64,000 bases of DNA from Cupriavidus pampae (GTDB lineage Bacteria; Pseudomonadota; Gammaproteobacteria; Burkholderiales; Burkholderiaceae): positions 744,001 to 808,000 of the forward strand of contig NZ_CAJZAG010000001.1 in the NCBI RefSeq assembly GCF_914271485.1, in the 5' to 3' direction. Each line of letters opens with the position of its first letter. The first letter of the stretch is position 1. Under the pieces are notes generated by a model. That model was not told the DNA's origin. It did not search any database and worked only from the letters and a program-made list of their open reading frames with translations. The position numbers were made by a program, and so were the translations under genes. This document shows positions 33,930 to 45,080 of the stretch, piece after piece.

Positions 33930-36011
33930 ATGACAGCGCAGTATCAGGTTCAGGACGGCGTGGCCGTCATCACGCTCGACAATCCGCCCGTCAATGGCCT
34001 CGGCCACAGCACGCGGCTCGGCATCGTGGAAGGCCTGACCCGTGCGCTGGATGACGGCGCGGTCAAGGCGGTGGTGATCACCGGCGCAGGCAAGGCATTC
34101 TCCGGCGGCGCCGATATCCGCGAGTTCAATACACCCAAGGCCACGCAGGAGCCGACGCTGCATTCGGTGATCCGCGCGCTGGAAGCGTCCGCCAAACCGG
34201 TGGTCGCGGCAATCCATTCGGTGGCGATGGGCGGCGGCCTCGAGCTCGCGCTCGGCTGCAACTATCGTGTGGCCGCCAAGGGTGCCCAGATCGCGCTGCC
34301 CGAAGTCAAGCTCGGCCTGCTGCCCGGCGCCGGCGGCACGCAGCGCCTGCCGCGCCTGATCGGCCTGGAGCATGCGCTCAACATGATCGTGTCCGGCACG
34401 CCCGTGCTGTCGGAAAAATTCGAAGGCTCGAAGCTATTCGACCAGATCGTCGACGGTGATGTGCTGCCGGCCGCCGTGAAGTTCGCCCAGAACGTGGGCG
34501 CCGCCTCCGGCCCGCACCCGAAGGTGCGCGACCTCAAGGTCAAGCACGAGAACCCGGAAGGTTTCCTGAAGTTCGCGCGCAATACCGTGGAAGCGGTGGC
34601 GAAGAACTTCCCGGCACCGGCACGTTGCGTGGACGCCGTGGCGGCCTCGCTGAAGCCGTTCGAAGCCGGCCTCAAGGCCGAGCGCGAAGGCTTTATGTTC
34701 CTGGTCGGCACGCCCGAGTCGCGCGCGCTGCGCCATGCGTTCTTCGGCGAACGTGCCGCGAGCAAGATCCCCGACGTGCCGTCGGACACCCCGGTGCGCA
34801 AGATCGAGCGCGTCGCCGTGATCGGCGCCGGCACCATGGGTGGCGGCATCACGATGAACTTCCTGAACGCGGGCATCCCGGTGACGATGCTCGAAACCAA
34901 GCAGGAAGCGCTCGACCGCGGCGTGGCCACAATCCGAAAGAACTACGACAACAGCGCGAAGAAAGGCAAGCTGACGCCGGAGAAGGTGGAAGCGCGCATG
35001 GCGCTGCTGACGACCACGCTGTCCTACAACGACATCAGCGATGCCGACCTCGTGATCGAGGCCGTGTTCGAAGAGCTGGGCGTCAAAGAGGCCGTATTCA
35101 AGACGCTGGACGAGGTGATGAAGCCGGGCGCGATCCTGGCCTCGAACACCTCGACGCTCGACGTGGACAAGATCGCCGCGTTCACCAAGCGTCCGCAGGA
35201 CGTGGTCGGCATGCACTTCTTCAGCCCGGCCAACGTGATGAAGCTGCTGGAAGTCGTGCGCGGCAAGGAAACCGGCAAGGACGTGCTGGCGACGGTCATG
35301 CAGGTGGCCAAGAAGATCAAGAAGACCGCCGTGGTCTCGGGCGTGTGCGACGGCTTTATCGGCAACCGCATGATCGAGCAATACAGCCGCCAGGCCGGCT
35401 ATCTGCTCGACGAGGGCGCGCTGCCGGAACAGGTGGACAAGGCCGTGGAAAAATTCGGCTTTGCGATGGGCCCGTTCCGTATGGGCGATCTGGCCGGCAA
35501 CGATATCGGCTGGGCCATCCGCAAGCGTCGCGCGGTGGAGCGTCCCGACTTCAAGTACTCGCAGACCGCCGACAAGCTGTGCGAGCTGGGTCGCTTTGGC
35601 CAGAAGACCGGCGCGGGTTGGTACGACTACAAGGCGGGCGACCGCAAGCCGTATCCGAACCAGCAGGTCAACGACATGATTGTCGAGAACTCCAAGGCGA
35701 TCGGCATCGAGCGCCGCAAGATCTCCGATGAAGAGATCGTCGAGCGTCTGGTGTTCGCACTGGTCAATGAAGGCGCGAAGATTCTCGAGGAAGGCATTGC
35801 GTCCAAGGCGTCGGACATCGACATGGTGTATCTGACCGGCTACGGCTTCCCGGTGTTCCGCGGCGGCCCGATGCTGTACGCGGACCAGGTGGGCCTGTTC
35901 AACGTGGTGCAGGCGATGCATCGCTATGCGCGCGGCTATCACGGCGAAGCCTGGCAGCCGGCGGCACTGCTGAAGAAGCTGGCCGACGAAGGCAAGGGCT
36001 TCAACGGTTGA
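33930..36011 (+). CDS. fadJ: Bifunctional enoyl-CoA hydratase / 3-hydroxyacyl-CoA dehydrogenase (FadJ/FadB-like)
   Basis: Carries out hydration and NAD-dependent oxidation in beta-oxidation. 693 residues: N-terminal crotonase domain (VITGAGKAFSGGADIREF; MGGGLELALGCNYRVA; catalytic Glu in ALPEVKLGLLPGAGGTQRLP), then a dehydrogenase domain with VIGAGTMGGGI at about residue 294 and HFFSPANVMKLLEVVRG with the catalytic His, and a C-terminal repeat. ATG at 33930 follows AAAGGAACC. It heads the fatty-acid cluster that extends to 42163. Confidence 0.93.
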   Translation: MTAQYQVQDGVAVITLDNPPVNGLGHSTRLGIVEGLTRALDDGAVKAVVITGAGKAFSGGADIREFNTPKATQEPTLHSVIRALEASAKPVVAAIHSVAMGGGLELALGCNYRVAAKGAQIALPEVKLGLLPGAGGTQRLPRLIGLEHALNMIVSGTPVLSEKFEGSKLFDQIVDGDVLPAAVKFAQNVGAASGPHPKVRDLKVKHENPEGFLKFARNTVEAVAKNFPAPARCVDAVAASLKPFEAGLKAEREGFMFLVGTPESRALRHAFFGERAASKIPDVPSDTPVRKIERVAVIGAGTMGGGITMNFLNAGIPVTMLETKQEALDRGVATIRKNYDNSAKKGKLTPEKVEARMALLTTTLSYNDISDADLVIEAVFEELGVKEAVFKTLDEVMKPGAILASNTSTLDVDKIAAFTKRPQDVVGMHFFSPANVMKLLEVVRGKETGKDVLATVMQVAKKIKKTAVVSGVCDGFIGNRMIEQYSRQAGYLLDEGALPEQVDKAVEKFGFAMGPFRMGDLAGNDIGWAIRKRRAVERPDFKYSQTADKLCELGRFGQKTGAGWYDYKAGDRKPYPNQQVNDMIVENSKAIGIERRKISDEEIVERLVFALVNEGAKILEEGIASKASDIDMVYLTGYGFPVFRGGPMLYADQVGLFNVVQAMHRYARGYHGEAWQPAALLKKLADEGKGFNG

Positions 36012-36063
36012 GGCCGGTGATTCATCCAGGAACGGGAGCGCCACGGACCATGGTCGATCCATC

Positions 36064-36729
36064 ATGAACGCTGACAAGACCGACTGCCTGCTGGTGATCG
36101 ACGTCCAGTACGACTTTATGCCCGACGGCGCGCTGGCCGTGCCGCGCGGGGATGAAGTGGTACCCGTGATCAACCGGCTGGCGCCCGCGTTCAGTCATGT
36201 GGTGCTGACGCAGGACTGGCATCCGGCCGGGCACGCGTCGTTTGCATCGAGCCATGCGGGCATGCAGCCGTTTGGCCTGACGCGGCTTGAATACGGCGAA
36301 CAGGTGCTGTGGCCGGATCACTGCGTGCAGGACACGCAGGGTGCCGCGCTGCATGCCGACCTGTACGTGCCGCACGCGCGGCTGGTGCTGCGCAAGGGCC
36401 ATCACGCGGGCGTCGACAGCTATTCGGCGTTTATGGAGGCGGACCGCACCACGCGCACCGGACTCGCGGGCTATCTGCGCGAGCACGGCGTGCGGCGTGT
36501 GTTCTGCGTGGGCCTGGCGACCGATTTCTGCGTGGCATGGAGCGCGCTGGATGCGCGCATGGCGGGCTTCGATGTCGTGGTGATCGAGGACGCGTGCCGC
36601 GCGATCGATCTCGACGGCTCGCTCGCCGAAGCCTGGCGCGACATGAGCGCGGCGGGCGTGGTGCGTATGACGTCAGAACAAGTGCTGGACGAGAAGCGCG
36701 CCGGACGATCCGTTCCGAACCATCTCTAA
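36064..36729 (+). CDS. pncA: Nicotinamidase/pyrazinamidase
   Basis: Hydrolyses nicotinamide to nicotinate for NAD salvage. 221 residues of the isochorismatase-hydrolase fold: LVIDVQYDFMPDGALAV with the catalytic Asp, the metal-binding QDWHPAGHASF, catalytic Lys in LRKGHHAGVDSYS and catalytic Cys in GLATDFCVAWSA. It lies inside the beta-oxidation cluster, 52 bases after fadJ and 30 before the thiolase gene, and is unrelated in chemistry except that both depend on NAD. Confidence 0.94.
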   Translation: MNADKTDCLLVIDVQYDFMPDGALAVPRGDEVVPVINRLAPAFSHVVLTQDWHPAGHASFASSHAGMQPFGLTRLEYGEQVLWPDHCVQDTQGAALHADLYVPHARLVLRKGHHAGVDSYSAFMEADRTTRTGLAGYLREHGVRRVFCVGLATDFCVAWSALDARMAGFDVVVIEDACRAIDLDGSLAEAWRDMSAAGVVRMTSEQVLDEKRAGRSVPNHL

Positions 36730-36759
36730 GCGATACCAAAACATTCCGAGGAGCAAGAC

Positions 36760-37938
36760 ATGAACGAGGCAGTCATCGTATCCACGGCCCGTACCGGGCT
36801 GGCCAAGAGCTGGAAGGGCGCGTTCAACATGACCCATGGCGCCACGCTGGGTGGCCATGCGGTGCAGCATGCGATTGCGCGCGCGAAGATCGAGCCGGGC
36901 GAGGTGGAAGATGTGCTGATGGGATGTGCCAATCCCGAAGGCGCCACCGGTGCCAATATCGCGCGCCAGATCGCGCTGCGCGCGGGCTGCCCGGTGACGG
37001 TGCCGGGCGCGACCGTGAACCGCTTCTGTTCGTCGGGCCTGCAGACCATTGCCATGGCCGCGCAGCGCGTGATCGCCGATGAGGGCGATATCTTCGTGGC
37101 CGGCGGTGTGGAGTCGATCTCGTGCGTGCAGCAGGAGATGAACCGCCACATGATCCAGGAAAGCTGGCTGTCGAAGAACAAGCCCGAGATCTACTGGAGC
37201 ATGCTGCAGACCGCCGAGAACGTGGCCAAGCGCTACAACATCTCGAAGGAGCGTCAGGACGAGTACGGCGTGCAGAGCCAGCTGCGCGCGGCTGCTGCAC
37301 AGGAAGCCGGCAAATTCAAGGACGAGATCGTGCCGATCACGGTGCTCGCGGGCATCGCTGACAAGGCCACGGGCCAGTTGCTGACGAAGGAAGTCACGCT
37401 CGCGGCGGATGAAGGCATTCGCGCCGACACCACGCTCGAGGGCGTGTCGAAGATTCGCACGGCCACGCCCGGTGGCGTGATCACCGCCGGCAACGCCTCG
37501 CAGTTCTCGGATGGCGCGTCGGCCGCGGTGGTGATGAATGGCAAGGTGGCTGCCGCGCGTGGCCTGCAACCGCTCGGCGTATTCCGCGGTTTTGCGGTGG
37601 CCGGTTGCGAGCCCGATGAAATGGGCATCGGCCCGGTGTTCGCGGTGCCCAAGCTGCTGAAGAAGACCGGCTTCAAGGTCGAGGACATCGGCCTGTGGGA
37701 ACTGAACGAGGCGTTCGCGGTGCAGGTGCTGTACTGCGCGGACAAGCTCGGTATTCCGATGGATCGCCTGAACGTCAACGGCGGCGCGATCGCGGTGGGT
37801 CATCCGTACGGGGTCTCGGGCGCGCGTCTGGTCGGCCATGCGCTGATCGAAGGCAAGCGTCGCGGCGTCAAGTACGTGGTGGTGACCATGTGCATCGGCG
37901 GCGGTCAGGGCGCGGCGGGGTTGTTCGAAGTGCTGTAA
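36760..37938 (+). CDS. fadA: Acetyl-CoA C-acyltransferase (thiolase, FadA-like)
   Basis: Thiolytic cleavage of 3-ketoacyl-CoA. 392 residues: nucleophile C90 in [18 protein letters not shown], the conserved His in [16 protein letters not shown] and C-terminal Cys in [19 protein letters not shown]-like site (CGAGGAGC) ahead of the ATG. Together with fadJ it gives hydratase, dehydrogenase and thiolase activities. Degradative rather than biosynthetic role is inferred from neighbours. Confidence 0.93.
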   Translation: MNEAVIVSTARTGLAKSWKGAFNMTHGATLGGHAVQHAIARAKIEPGEVEDVLMGCANPEGATGANIARQIALRAGCPVTVPGATVNRFCSSGLQTIAMAAQRVIADEGDIFVAGGVESISCVQQEMNRHMIQESWLSKNKPEIYWSMLQTAENVAKRYNISKERQDEYGVQSQLRAAAAQEAGKFKDEIVPITVLAGIADKATGQLLTKEVTLAADEGIRADTTLEGVSKIRTATPGGVITAGNASQFSDGASAAVVMNGKVAAARGLQPLGVFRGFAVAGCEPDEMGIGPVFAVPKLLKKTGFKVEDIGLWELNEAFAVQVLYCADKLGIPMDRLNVNGGAIAVGHPYGVSGARLVGHALIEGKRRGVKYVVVTMCIGGGQGAAGLFEVL

Positions 37939-37964
37939 CCAAACGTCCCCGACCCCCAGCCACC

Positions 37965-39815
<1,851 letters not shown>

Positions 39816-39836
39816 AAACAAAACAAGGGAGACACC

Positions 39837-40619
39837 ATGCACACGATCAACCAGTTGTTCGATCTCAAGGGGCGCACCGCGCTGATTACCGGCGGCTCGC
39901 GCGGGCTCGGCCTGCAGATTGCCGAAGCACTTGGCGAGCAGGGCGCGCGGCTGGTGCTGTCGGCGCGCAAGGCCGGCGAACTGGAACAGGCGCAGGCGCA
40001 TTTGCGCGCGCGCGGCATCGAGGCCGAGTGGGTCGCGGCCGATGGCGCGCGCGAGGACGATATCGCGCGGCTGGCCGATGAGGCGCTGGCCAGGCTCGGC
40101 CACGTCGATATCCTGATCAACAACGCGGGGGCCACCTGGGGCGCGCCGGCCGAGGATCATCCGGTCGAAGCGTGGGACAAGGTGATGAACCTCAATATCC
40201 GCGGACTGTTTCTGCTCACGCAGCGGATTGGCCGGCTGTCGATGATTCCGCGCCGCTATGGTCGCATCGTCAACGTGGCGTCGATCGCCGGACTGGCCGG
40301 CAATCCACCGGGCACGATGGAAACGATTGCCTATAACACCTCGAAGGGCGCGGTGGTCAATTTCACGCGCACGCTCGCGGCGGAATGGGGCGAGCACAAC
40401 ATCACGGTCAATGCCCTCGCACCGGGCTTCTTCCCCTCGAAAATGACGCAGGGTTCGCTCGACCGCATCGGCGTGGATGCCATGTGCGCGGGCGTGCCGC
40501 TGCGCCGTCTTGGCGATGACGAAGACCTCAAGGGCGCCGCATTGCTGTTTGCCAGCGACGCGGGCAAACATATCACCGGACAGATATTGGCCGTGGACGG
40601 TGGCGTGAGCGCGATCTGA
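39837..40619 (+). CDS. SDR-family oxidoreductase (FabG-like)
   Basis: NAD(P)-dependent short-chain dehydrogenase, 260 residues, with TGGSRGLGLQIAEAL (nucleotide site), NNAGATWG, Ser in VASIAGLAG and an intact catalytic YNTSK, ending GQILAVDGG. Sits 21 bases after the acyl-CoA dehydrogenase and so probably acts on 3-hydroxyacyl or other hydroxylated CoA intermediates of the same pathway; substrate not deducible. Confidence 0.9.
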   Translation: MHTINQLFDLKGRTALITGGSRGLGLQIAEALGEQGARLVLSARKAGELEQAQAHLRARGIEAEWVAADGAREDDIARLADEALARLGHVDILINNAGATWGAPAEDHPVEAWDKVMNLNIRGLFLLTQRIGRLSMIPRRYGRIVNVASIAGLAGNPPGTMETIAYNTSKGAVVNFTRTLAAEWGEHNITVNALAPGFFPSKMTQGSLDRIGVDAMCAGVPLRRLGDDEDLKGAALLFASDAGKHITGQILAVDGGVSAI

Positions 40620-40674
40620 ATCCATAATGGCGGGCGCGCACGTGCGCGCCCAATGACGCAGACGCTTTCGGATC

Positions 40675-41118
40675 ATGACGGAACACAACGGCTTTCTTCA
40701 CAAGATACCTTTTCTTCTCGACCTCGGCGTGCGCTGCAACCGCATGGAAGCGGGGCAGAGCGAGATCGAGCTGGACCTGCTCGAACGCCATCAGAACAGC
40801 TGGGACATGGCGCACGGTGGCGTGCTGATGACGATGCTCGACGTCGCCATGGCCATCGCGGGTCGGTCGACCGATCCCGAAGGACGCGGCGTCGTCACGA
40901 TCGAGATGAAATCGAGTTTCATGGCGCCGGGGCGTGGCAACAAGCTGACGGCGCGCGGTACCTGCGTGCATCGCACCAGCACGATGGCGTTCTGCGAGGC
41001 GGAGATCGTCGATCCGCAGGGCAAGACGGTCGCGCGCGGTTCGGGCACGTTCAAGTTCATCAAGCGCTCGCCGCCGCGGCGCACGGCGGGCACCGCCGAC
41101 ACCGGCGCGGACGGCTAA
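40675..41118 (+). CDS. PaaI-type hotdog thioesterase
   Basis: Hotdog-fold thioesterase, 147 residues. The family pattern is LERHQNSWDMAHGGVLMTMLDVAMA (HGG on the central helix, Asp as likely catalytic residue) and VTIEMKSSFMAPG. The C-terminus has a Pro/Arg/Thr tail of about 15 residues beyond the fold. In this cluster it would release CoA from stalled acyl-CoA intermediates. Confidence 0.9.
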   Translation: MTEHNGFLHKIPFLLDLGVRCNRMEAGQSEIELDLLERHQNSWDMAHGGVLMTMLDVAMAIAGRSTDPEGRGVVTIEMKSSFMAPGRGNKLTARGTCVHRTSTMAFCEAEIVDPQGKTVARGSGTFKFIKRSPPRRTAGTADTGADG

Positions 41119-41146
41119 ACCAGTCACAACAAAGAGGGGACCCATC

Positions 41147-42163
41147 ATGTCGAATCAGCAGACCTATCAGCGCATCGTTCTGGCCTCGCGGCCGACCGAT
41201 GCCGTCACGCCCGACAACTTCCGCCTGGAGAGCGTGCCGGTGCCCCAGCTGGCCGACGGCCAGGTGCTCGTGCGCAATCATTTCCTGTCGCTCGATCCGT
41301 ATATGCGCGGCCGCATGAGCGAGAGCAAGTCTTACGCGAATCCGCAGCCGCTCGATGCGGTGATGATCGGCGGCACGGTGGGCGAAGTGGTGGAGAGCCG
41401 CAACCCGAAGTGGCAGGTCGGTGACAAGGTGGTGGCGATGTTTGGGTGGCAGGAGATGGCCGTCACCGATGGCAGCGGCATGCAGAAGGTGGACACCACG
41501 CATGTGCCGCTGTCGGCGTACCTCGGCTCGGTGGGCATGCCCGGCGTGACCGCGTGGTATGGGCTCAACCGCATCATCGTGCCGAAGGCCGGCGAGACCG
41601 TGGTGGTCAGCGCGGCGTCGGGGGCGGTCGGCAGCGTGGTCGGCCAGCTTGCGAAACAGGCCGGTTGCCGGGTGGTCGGCGTGGCCGGCGGCAAGGACAA
41701 GTGCGACTACGTGGTCAAGGAACTGGGCTTCGATGCCTGCGTGGACTACAAGGCCGCCGCGGATGCCAAGGCGCTGTACGCGGCCGTCAAGGAAGTCACG
41801 CCGAACGGCATCGATGGTTACTTCGAGAACGTCGGCGGCGATATCCTCGACGTGGTGCTCGCGCGGCTCAATGCGTTCGGGCGCATCGCGCTGTGCGGGC
41901 TGATCGCGGGCTATGACGGCCAGGATCTGCCGCTGAAGAATCCCCGTGCGATTCTGATCTCGCGTGCGAAGATCGAAGGTTTTATCGTCTCCGAGCATAT
42001 GGACGTCTGGCCGCAGGCGCTCAAAGAGCTGGGCGGTCTGGTCGGACAAGGCAAGCTCAAATTCCGCGAGAGCATTGCGGAAGGGCTGGCAAGCGCGCCG
42101 GAAGCATTCATGGGCCTGCTCAAGGGCCGCAACTTCGGCAAGCAACTGGTGAAGCTCGCCTAG
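41147..42163 (+). CDS. NADP-dependent MDR oxidoreductase (CurA/leukotriene B4 12-hydroxydehydrogenase family)
   Basis: Zinc-free medium-chain reductase that reduces the double bond of enones; 338 residues. RNHFLSLDPYMRGRM, GWQEMAV, the nucleotide site VVSAASGAVGSVVGQLAKQAGC and GYFENVGGDILD are family features. It ends the plus-strand fatty-acid cluster and may handle unsaturated or oxidised intermediates. Confidence 0.92.
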   Translation: MSNQQTYQRIVLASRPTDAVTPDNFRLESVPVPQLADGQVLVRNHFLSLDPYMRGRMSESKSYANPQPLDAVMIGGTVGEVVESRNPKWQVGDKVVAMFGWQEMAVTDGSGMQKVDTTHVPLSAYLGSVGMPGVTAWYGLNRIIVPKAGETVVVSAASGAVGSVVGQLAKQAGCRVVGVAGGKDKCDYVVKELGFDACVDYKAAADAKALYAAVKEVTPNGIDGYFENVGGDILDVVLARLNAFGRIALCGLIAGYDGQDLPLKNPRAILISRAKIEGFIVSEHMDVWPQALKELGGLVGQGKLKFRESIAEGLASAPEAFMGLLKGRNFGKQLVKLA

Positions 42164-42173
42164 TCTGTTGCCG

Positions 42174-42212
42174 CAGTTCGTCGTCGCAGTTCGTCGCCAC
42201 AGTTCGTTGCAC
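42174..42212. repeat. Three tandem 13-bp units
   Basis: CAGTTCGTCGTCG, CAGTTCGTCGCCA and CAGTTCGTTGCAC directly after the oxidoreductase stop. Like the 12983 repeat it sits right behind a stop codon. No function visible. Confidence 0.8.
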
Positions 42213-42248
42213 TAGTCCGCGTCGTCAACCTATATTTATTGACACCCT

Positions 42249-43211
42249 ATGCACCCGAGCCCAGCCGCAACACTCATGACTGCCCCTGCCGTGATTCATC
42301 ACCTGCAGTTCGCGAGCCTGCCGAACGGCATGCGGCTGCATTATGCGAGCGCGGGCGAACAGGGCAAGCCGCTGATCCTGTTTGTGCACGGTTTTCCGGA
42401 GTTCTGGTACGCATGGGAGCGGCAGCTGGCCGAGTTCGGGCAGACCCATTTCGCGGTGGCGCCGGATCTGCGCGGGTTCAATCTCTCGGGCAAGCCGTCC
42501 GATGTGGAGAATTACCGGCCGCGCCATGTGGCCGAGGATCTGGTGCAACTGACCGGCGCGCTGGGCTACACCCGTTGCGTGATCGTGGCGCACGACTGGG
42601 GTGGGGCGGTCTGCTGGAATCTTGCGATGCAGCATCCGGAAATCGTCGAGAAACTGGTCATCGTCAACGCGCCGCATCCGTATCTGTTCGCGCGCGCGCT
42701 GACCGCGGACCCCGCGCAACAGGCGGCCTCGGGCTATATGAACTGGCTGCGCAAGCCGGGATCGGAGCAGGCGCTGGCGGCCAACGACTTCGCGCTGCTC
42801 GAAAAGATGCTGGGCGGCCATGAAGGGACGCGCCCCGCGTGGTTCACCGATGCGGTGCGGGCGCGGTATCACGCGGCGTGGTCAACGCCGGGCGACAACG
42901 ACAGTCATGCGCTGACCGGTAGCGTCAACTATTACCGCGCCACGCCGATGCGACCGCCGACCGACAGCGAGCCCGCGGCGGACCTGTCGCGCTTCAATCC
43001 GGCCCGGTTTGATCCCAACTGCGCCGTGGTGAAGGTGCCGACGCTGGTGATCTGGGGCGAGCAGGACCGCGCGCTGCCGAAGACGCTCGTCGATGGTCTC
43101 GGCGATTTCGTGCCGGACCTGCGCGTGGAGCGCATTCCAGAAGGCACGCACTGGGTCATCCATGAACAACCCGAGCGCGTGAACCTGCTGATCCGCAGCA
43201 CGTTGCCCTGA
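42249..43211 (+). CDS. Alpha/beta hydrolase, epoxide hydrolase/haloacetate dehalogenase type
   Basis: Hydrolase of 320 residues with Asp nucleophile: oxyanion HGFPEFWYAWERQL (about residue 47), elbow VAHDWGGAVCW with D116, and the acid/base region VIWGEQDRALP ... GTHWVIHEQPE with the catalytic His. This is the canonical arrangement for epoxide hydrolases and fluoroacetate dehalogenases. A second ATG (codon 10, 42276) is an equally possible start. Ends 23 bases before the convergent macro-domain gene. Confidence 0.88.
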   Translation: MHPSPAATLMTAPAVIHHLQFASLPNGMRLHYASAGEQGKPLILFVHGFPEFWYAWERQLAEFGQTHFAVAPDLRGFNLSGKPSDVENYRPRHVAEDLVQLTGALGYTRCVIVAHDWGGAVCWNLAMQHPEIVEKLVIVNAPHPYLFARALTADPAQQAASGYMNWLRKPGSEQALAANDFALLEKMLGGHEGTRPAWFTDAVRARYHAAWSTPGDNDSHALTGSVNYYRATPMRPPTDSEPAADLSRFNPARFDPNCAVVKVPTLVIWGEQDRALPKTLVDGLGDFVPDLRVERIPEGTHWVIHEQPERVNLLIRSTLP

Positions 43212-43234
43212 TCGGATCGATCTATTTCAGCCGA

Positions 43235-43756
43235 CTAGGAAAGCCGGTCGCGATAGAGCCGGTAGTTCTCGTCGTCGAAGCAGACGAACGTCACCTGCGA
43301 GATGGTGGGCGCTCGTGCCAGCGCGTCGCGCACGGCGGCAATGGCGATATCGGCCGCGCGCTCGCGCGGAAAGCCGTAGATGCCGGTACTGATATTCGGA
43401 AACGCCACCGTCCGCAGATCGTGCTCGGCCGCGAGCCGGATGCTGTTGCGATAGGCGTTGGCCAGCATGGTGTCCTCGTCCTTGACGCCACCGTGCCAGA
43501 CCGGCCCCACCGCATGGATGACGTACGGCGCGGGCAGCAATCCACCCGTGGTGATGACCGCTTCACCGGTCTTGCAGCCACCGTGCGTATCGCGGATCGC
43601 GCGGCAGGCATTGCCGATCGCGGGCCCGCCCGCGCCATGGATCGCGCCGTCCACGCCGCCGCCGCCCAGCAAGCCGGCATTGGCCGCATTGACGATCGCA
43701 TCGACCTCCATGCGCGTAATGTCCCCGTGCACTACCTGCAGATGTTCGCCTGTCAT
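43235..43756 (-). CDS. Macro-domain protein (O-acetyl-ADP-ribose deacetylase, YmdB-like)
   Basis: Binds and hydrolyses ADP-ribose derivatives. 173 residues. QVVHGDITRMEVDAIVNAAN, LLGGGGVDGAIHGAGG and FPNISTGIYGFPRERAA are the three macro-domain loops. Start ATG 43756 has AGGAG six bases upstream; a longer frame to 43792 is not used. It is a stand-alone gene divergent from the esterase at 43998. No ADP-ribosyltransferase partner gene is seen nearby, so this is likely a housekeeping deacetylase. Confidence 0.93.
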   Translation of the reverse strand: MTGEHLQVVHGDITRMEVDAIVNAANAGLLGGGGVDGAIHGAGGPAIGNACRAIRDTHGGCKTGEAVITTGGLLPAPYVIHAVGPVWHGGVKDEDTMLANAYRNSIRLAAEHDLRTVAFPNISTGIYGFPRERAADIAIAAVRDALARAPTISQVTFVCFDDENYRLYRDRLS

Positions 43757-43912
43757 GTCGTCTCCTGCGCCTGGTTGGCGTATGTATGTCAAACATGTGG
43801 TGCTGCCGAATCTCTTTCAGCATAGTCGCGGAAATTGGCGCGATGGGTGCGCAATGTGTGCGATGAGGGTAATTTGGTAATCCTGCGCGCACCAATCAAT
43901 GGCAGAATGACG

Positions 43913-43930
43913 GAAATCGAACGATCGTTC
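43913..43930. promoter_or_regulatory. TetR-type operator with perfect 12-bp palindrome
   Basis: GAAATC then GAACGATCGTTC (43919-43930), perfectly self-complementary, 67 bases before the esterase ATG. Same motif, with three changes in 18, as the site upstream of fadJ. AT-rich DNA follows, as expected for a promoter. Confidence 0.6.
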
Positions 43931-43997
43931 ACAATTTTCCGTGCGGTGCTGGTCGTTCTGCCTTGCAGTGCTTTATGCCGTGGTCTTACACAACGTC

Positions 43998-45002
43998 ATG
44001 TCCGCCAATCCTCTGCCGACGCCCGGCATGTCCGCGCAACCGCTCGATCCCCAGGTCGCGCAATTGCTTGACCTGATCGCGCGCGCGAAGCGTCCGCCGA
44101 TCCATGCGCTGGATGTCTTCGACGCCAAGGTCGCGTACGAGAAGAGCGCGCCGATCCTCGATGTGTCGCCGCCGCCCGTGCACACGGTGGAGAACCTGCA
44201 CGTCACCGCGCGTGACGGCCATCAGATTCCGGTGCGGCTGTACGCGCCGCGCGAACCAAGCTGGACCGATCCGCAGCCGCTGCTCGTGTATTTCCACGGC
44301 GGCGGCTTTACCGTGGGCAGCATCAACTCGCACGATGCATTGTGCCGGCGGCTCGCGCTCGATGGGGAGTGCCTGGTGCTGTCGGCCGACTATCGCCTGG
44401 CGCCGGAATGGCGCTTTCCCACCGCGGCCAACGATGCGTTCGACGTTATGCAATGGGCGTTCGATGAAGCAACGCGCGTTGGTGCCGATCCGTCGCGTAT
44501 TGTGCTGGGTGGCGACAGCGCCGGTGGCACGCTCGCGGCGGCCTGCGCGATCGAGGCGCGTGACCGCGGGCTTGCGCCCGTGTTGCAGCTGCTGATCTAT
44601 GCGGGTACCTGCGCGCGGCAGGATACGCCGTCGCATCGAGCGCTCGCAGACGGGTACCTGCTGACCGCCGAGATGATCGACTGGTTTTTCTCCCAATACC
44701 TGAGCCGACCCGAGGATCGCGACGACTGGCGCTTTGCGCCGCTCGATGGCGGTGGAGATGGGGCGGACGTGCGCGGCTGCTGCCCCGCCTGGATTGCGGT
44801 GGCGGGCTACGACCCGCTGCACGACGAGGGCGTGGCCTACGTGCGCAAGCTGCAAGCCGCGGGGGTCCCCGCAACACTGGCCGACTATCCGACCATGATT
44901 CACGATTTTTTCAAGATGGGCCGCTTCGTCAAGGCGGTGGCTGGCGCCTATGCCGATGCCGCTGGCGCGTTACGCGCGGCCTTCGCTCCCGGGGAGGCGT
45001 AG
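43998..45002 (+). CDS. HSL-family esterase/lipase
   Basis: Alpha/beta hydrolase, 334 residues, with standard motifs: oxyanion YFHGGGFTVGS, nucleophile Ser in GGDSAGGTLAA, acid Asp in AGYDPLHDEG and His in MIHDFFKMGRF. Start ATG 43998 was chosen over 43941; the 19 residues between look like a hydrophobic leader (CLAVLYAVVLHNV), so a membrane-attached longer form is possible. Its promoter carries a TetR-type palindrome shared with the beta-oxidation cluster, hinting at lipid or acyl-ester degradation. Confidence 0.88.
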   Translation: MSANPLPTPGMSAQPLDPQVAQLLDLIARAKRPPIHALDVFDAKVAYEKSAPILDVSPPPVHTVENLHVTARDGHQIPVRLYAPREPSWTDPQPLLVYFHGGGFTVGSINSHDALCRRLALDGECLVLSADYRLAPEWRFPTAANDAFDVMQWAFDEATRVGADPSRIVLGGDSAGGTLAAACAIEARDRGLAPVLQLLIYAGTCARQDTPSHRALADGYLLTAEMIDWFFSQYLSRPEDRDDWRFAPLDGGGDGADVRGCCPAWIAVAGYDPLHDEGVAYVRKLQAAGVPATLADYPTMIHDFFKMGRFVKAVAGAYADAAGALRAAFAPGEA

Positions 45003-45036
45003 CACCTAGATAACCCCCCGACATTGCGACCCAGAA

Positions 45037-45055
45037 TAGTTACACCGAATAACTA
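45037..45055. promoter_or_regulatory. Inverted repeat TAGTTA-N7-TAACTA
   Basis: Perfect six-bp arms around seven bases, 25 bases upstream of the Bug-protein ATG. Spacing resembles LysR boxes, but no LysR gene is adjacent. Could be an operator for the Bug gene. Confidence 0.4.
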
Positions 45056-45080
45056 CGCATCCGACTAGGAGACAACCATC

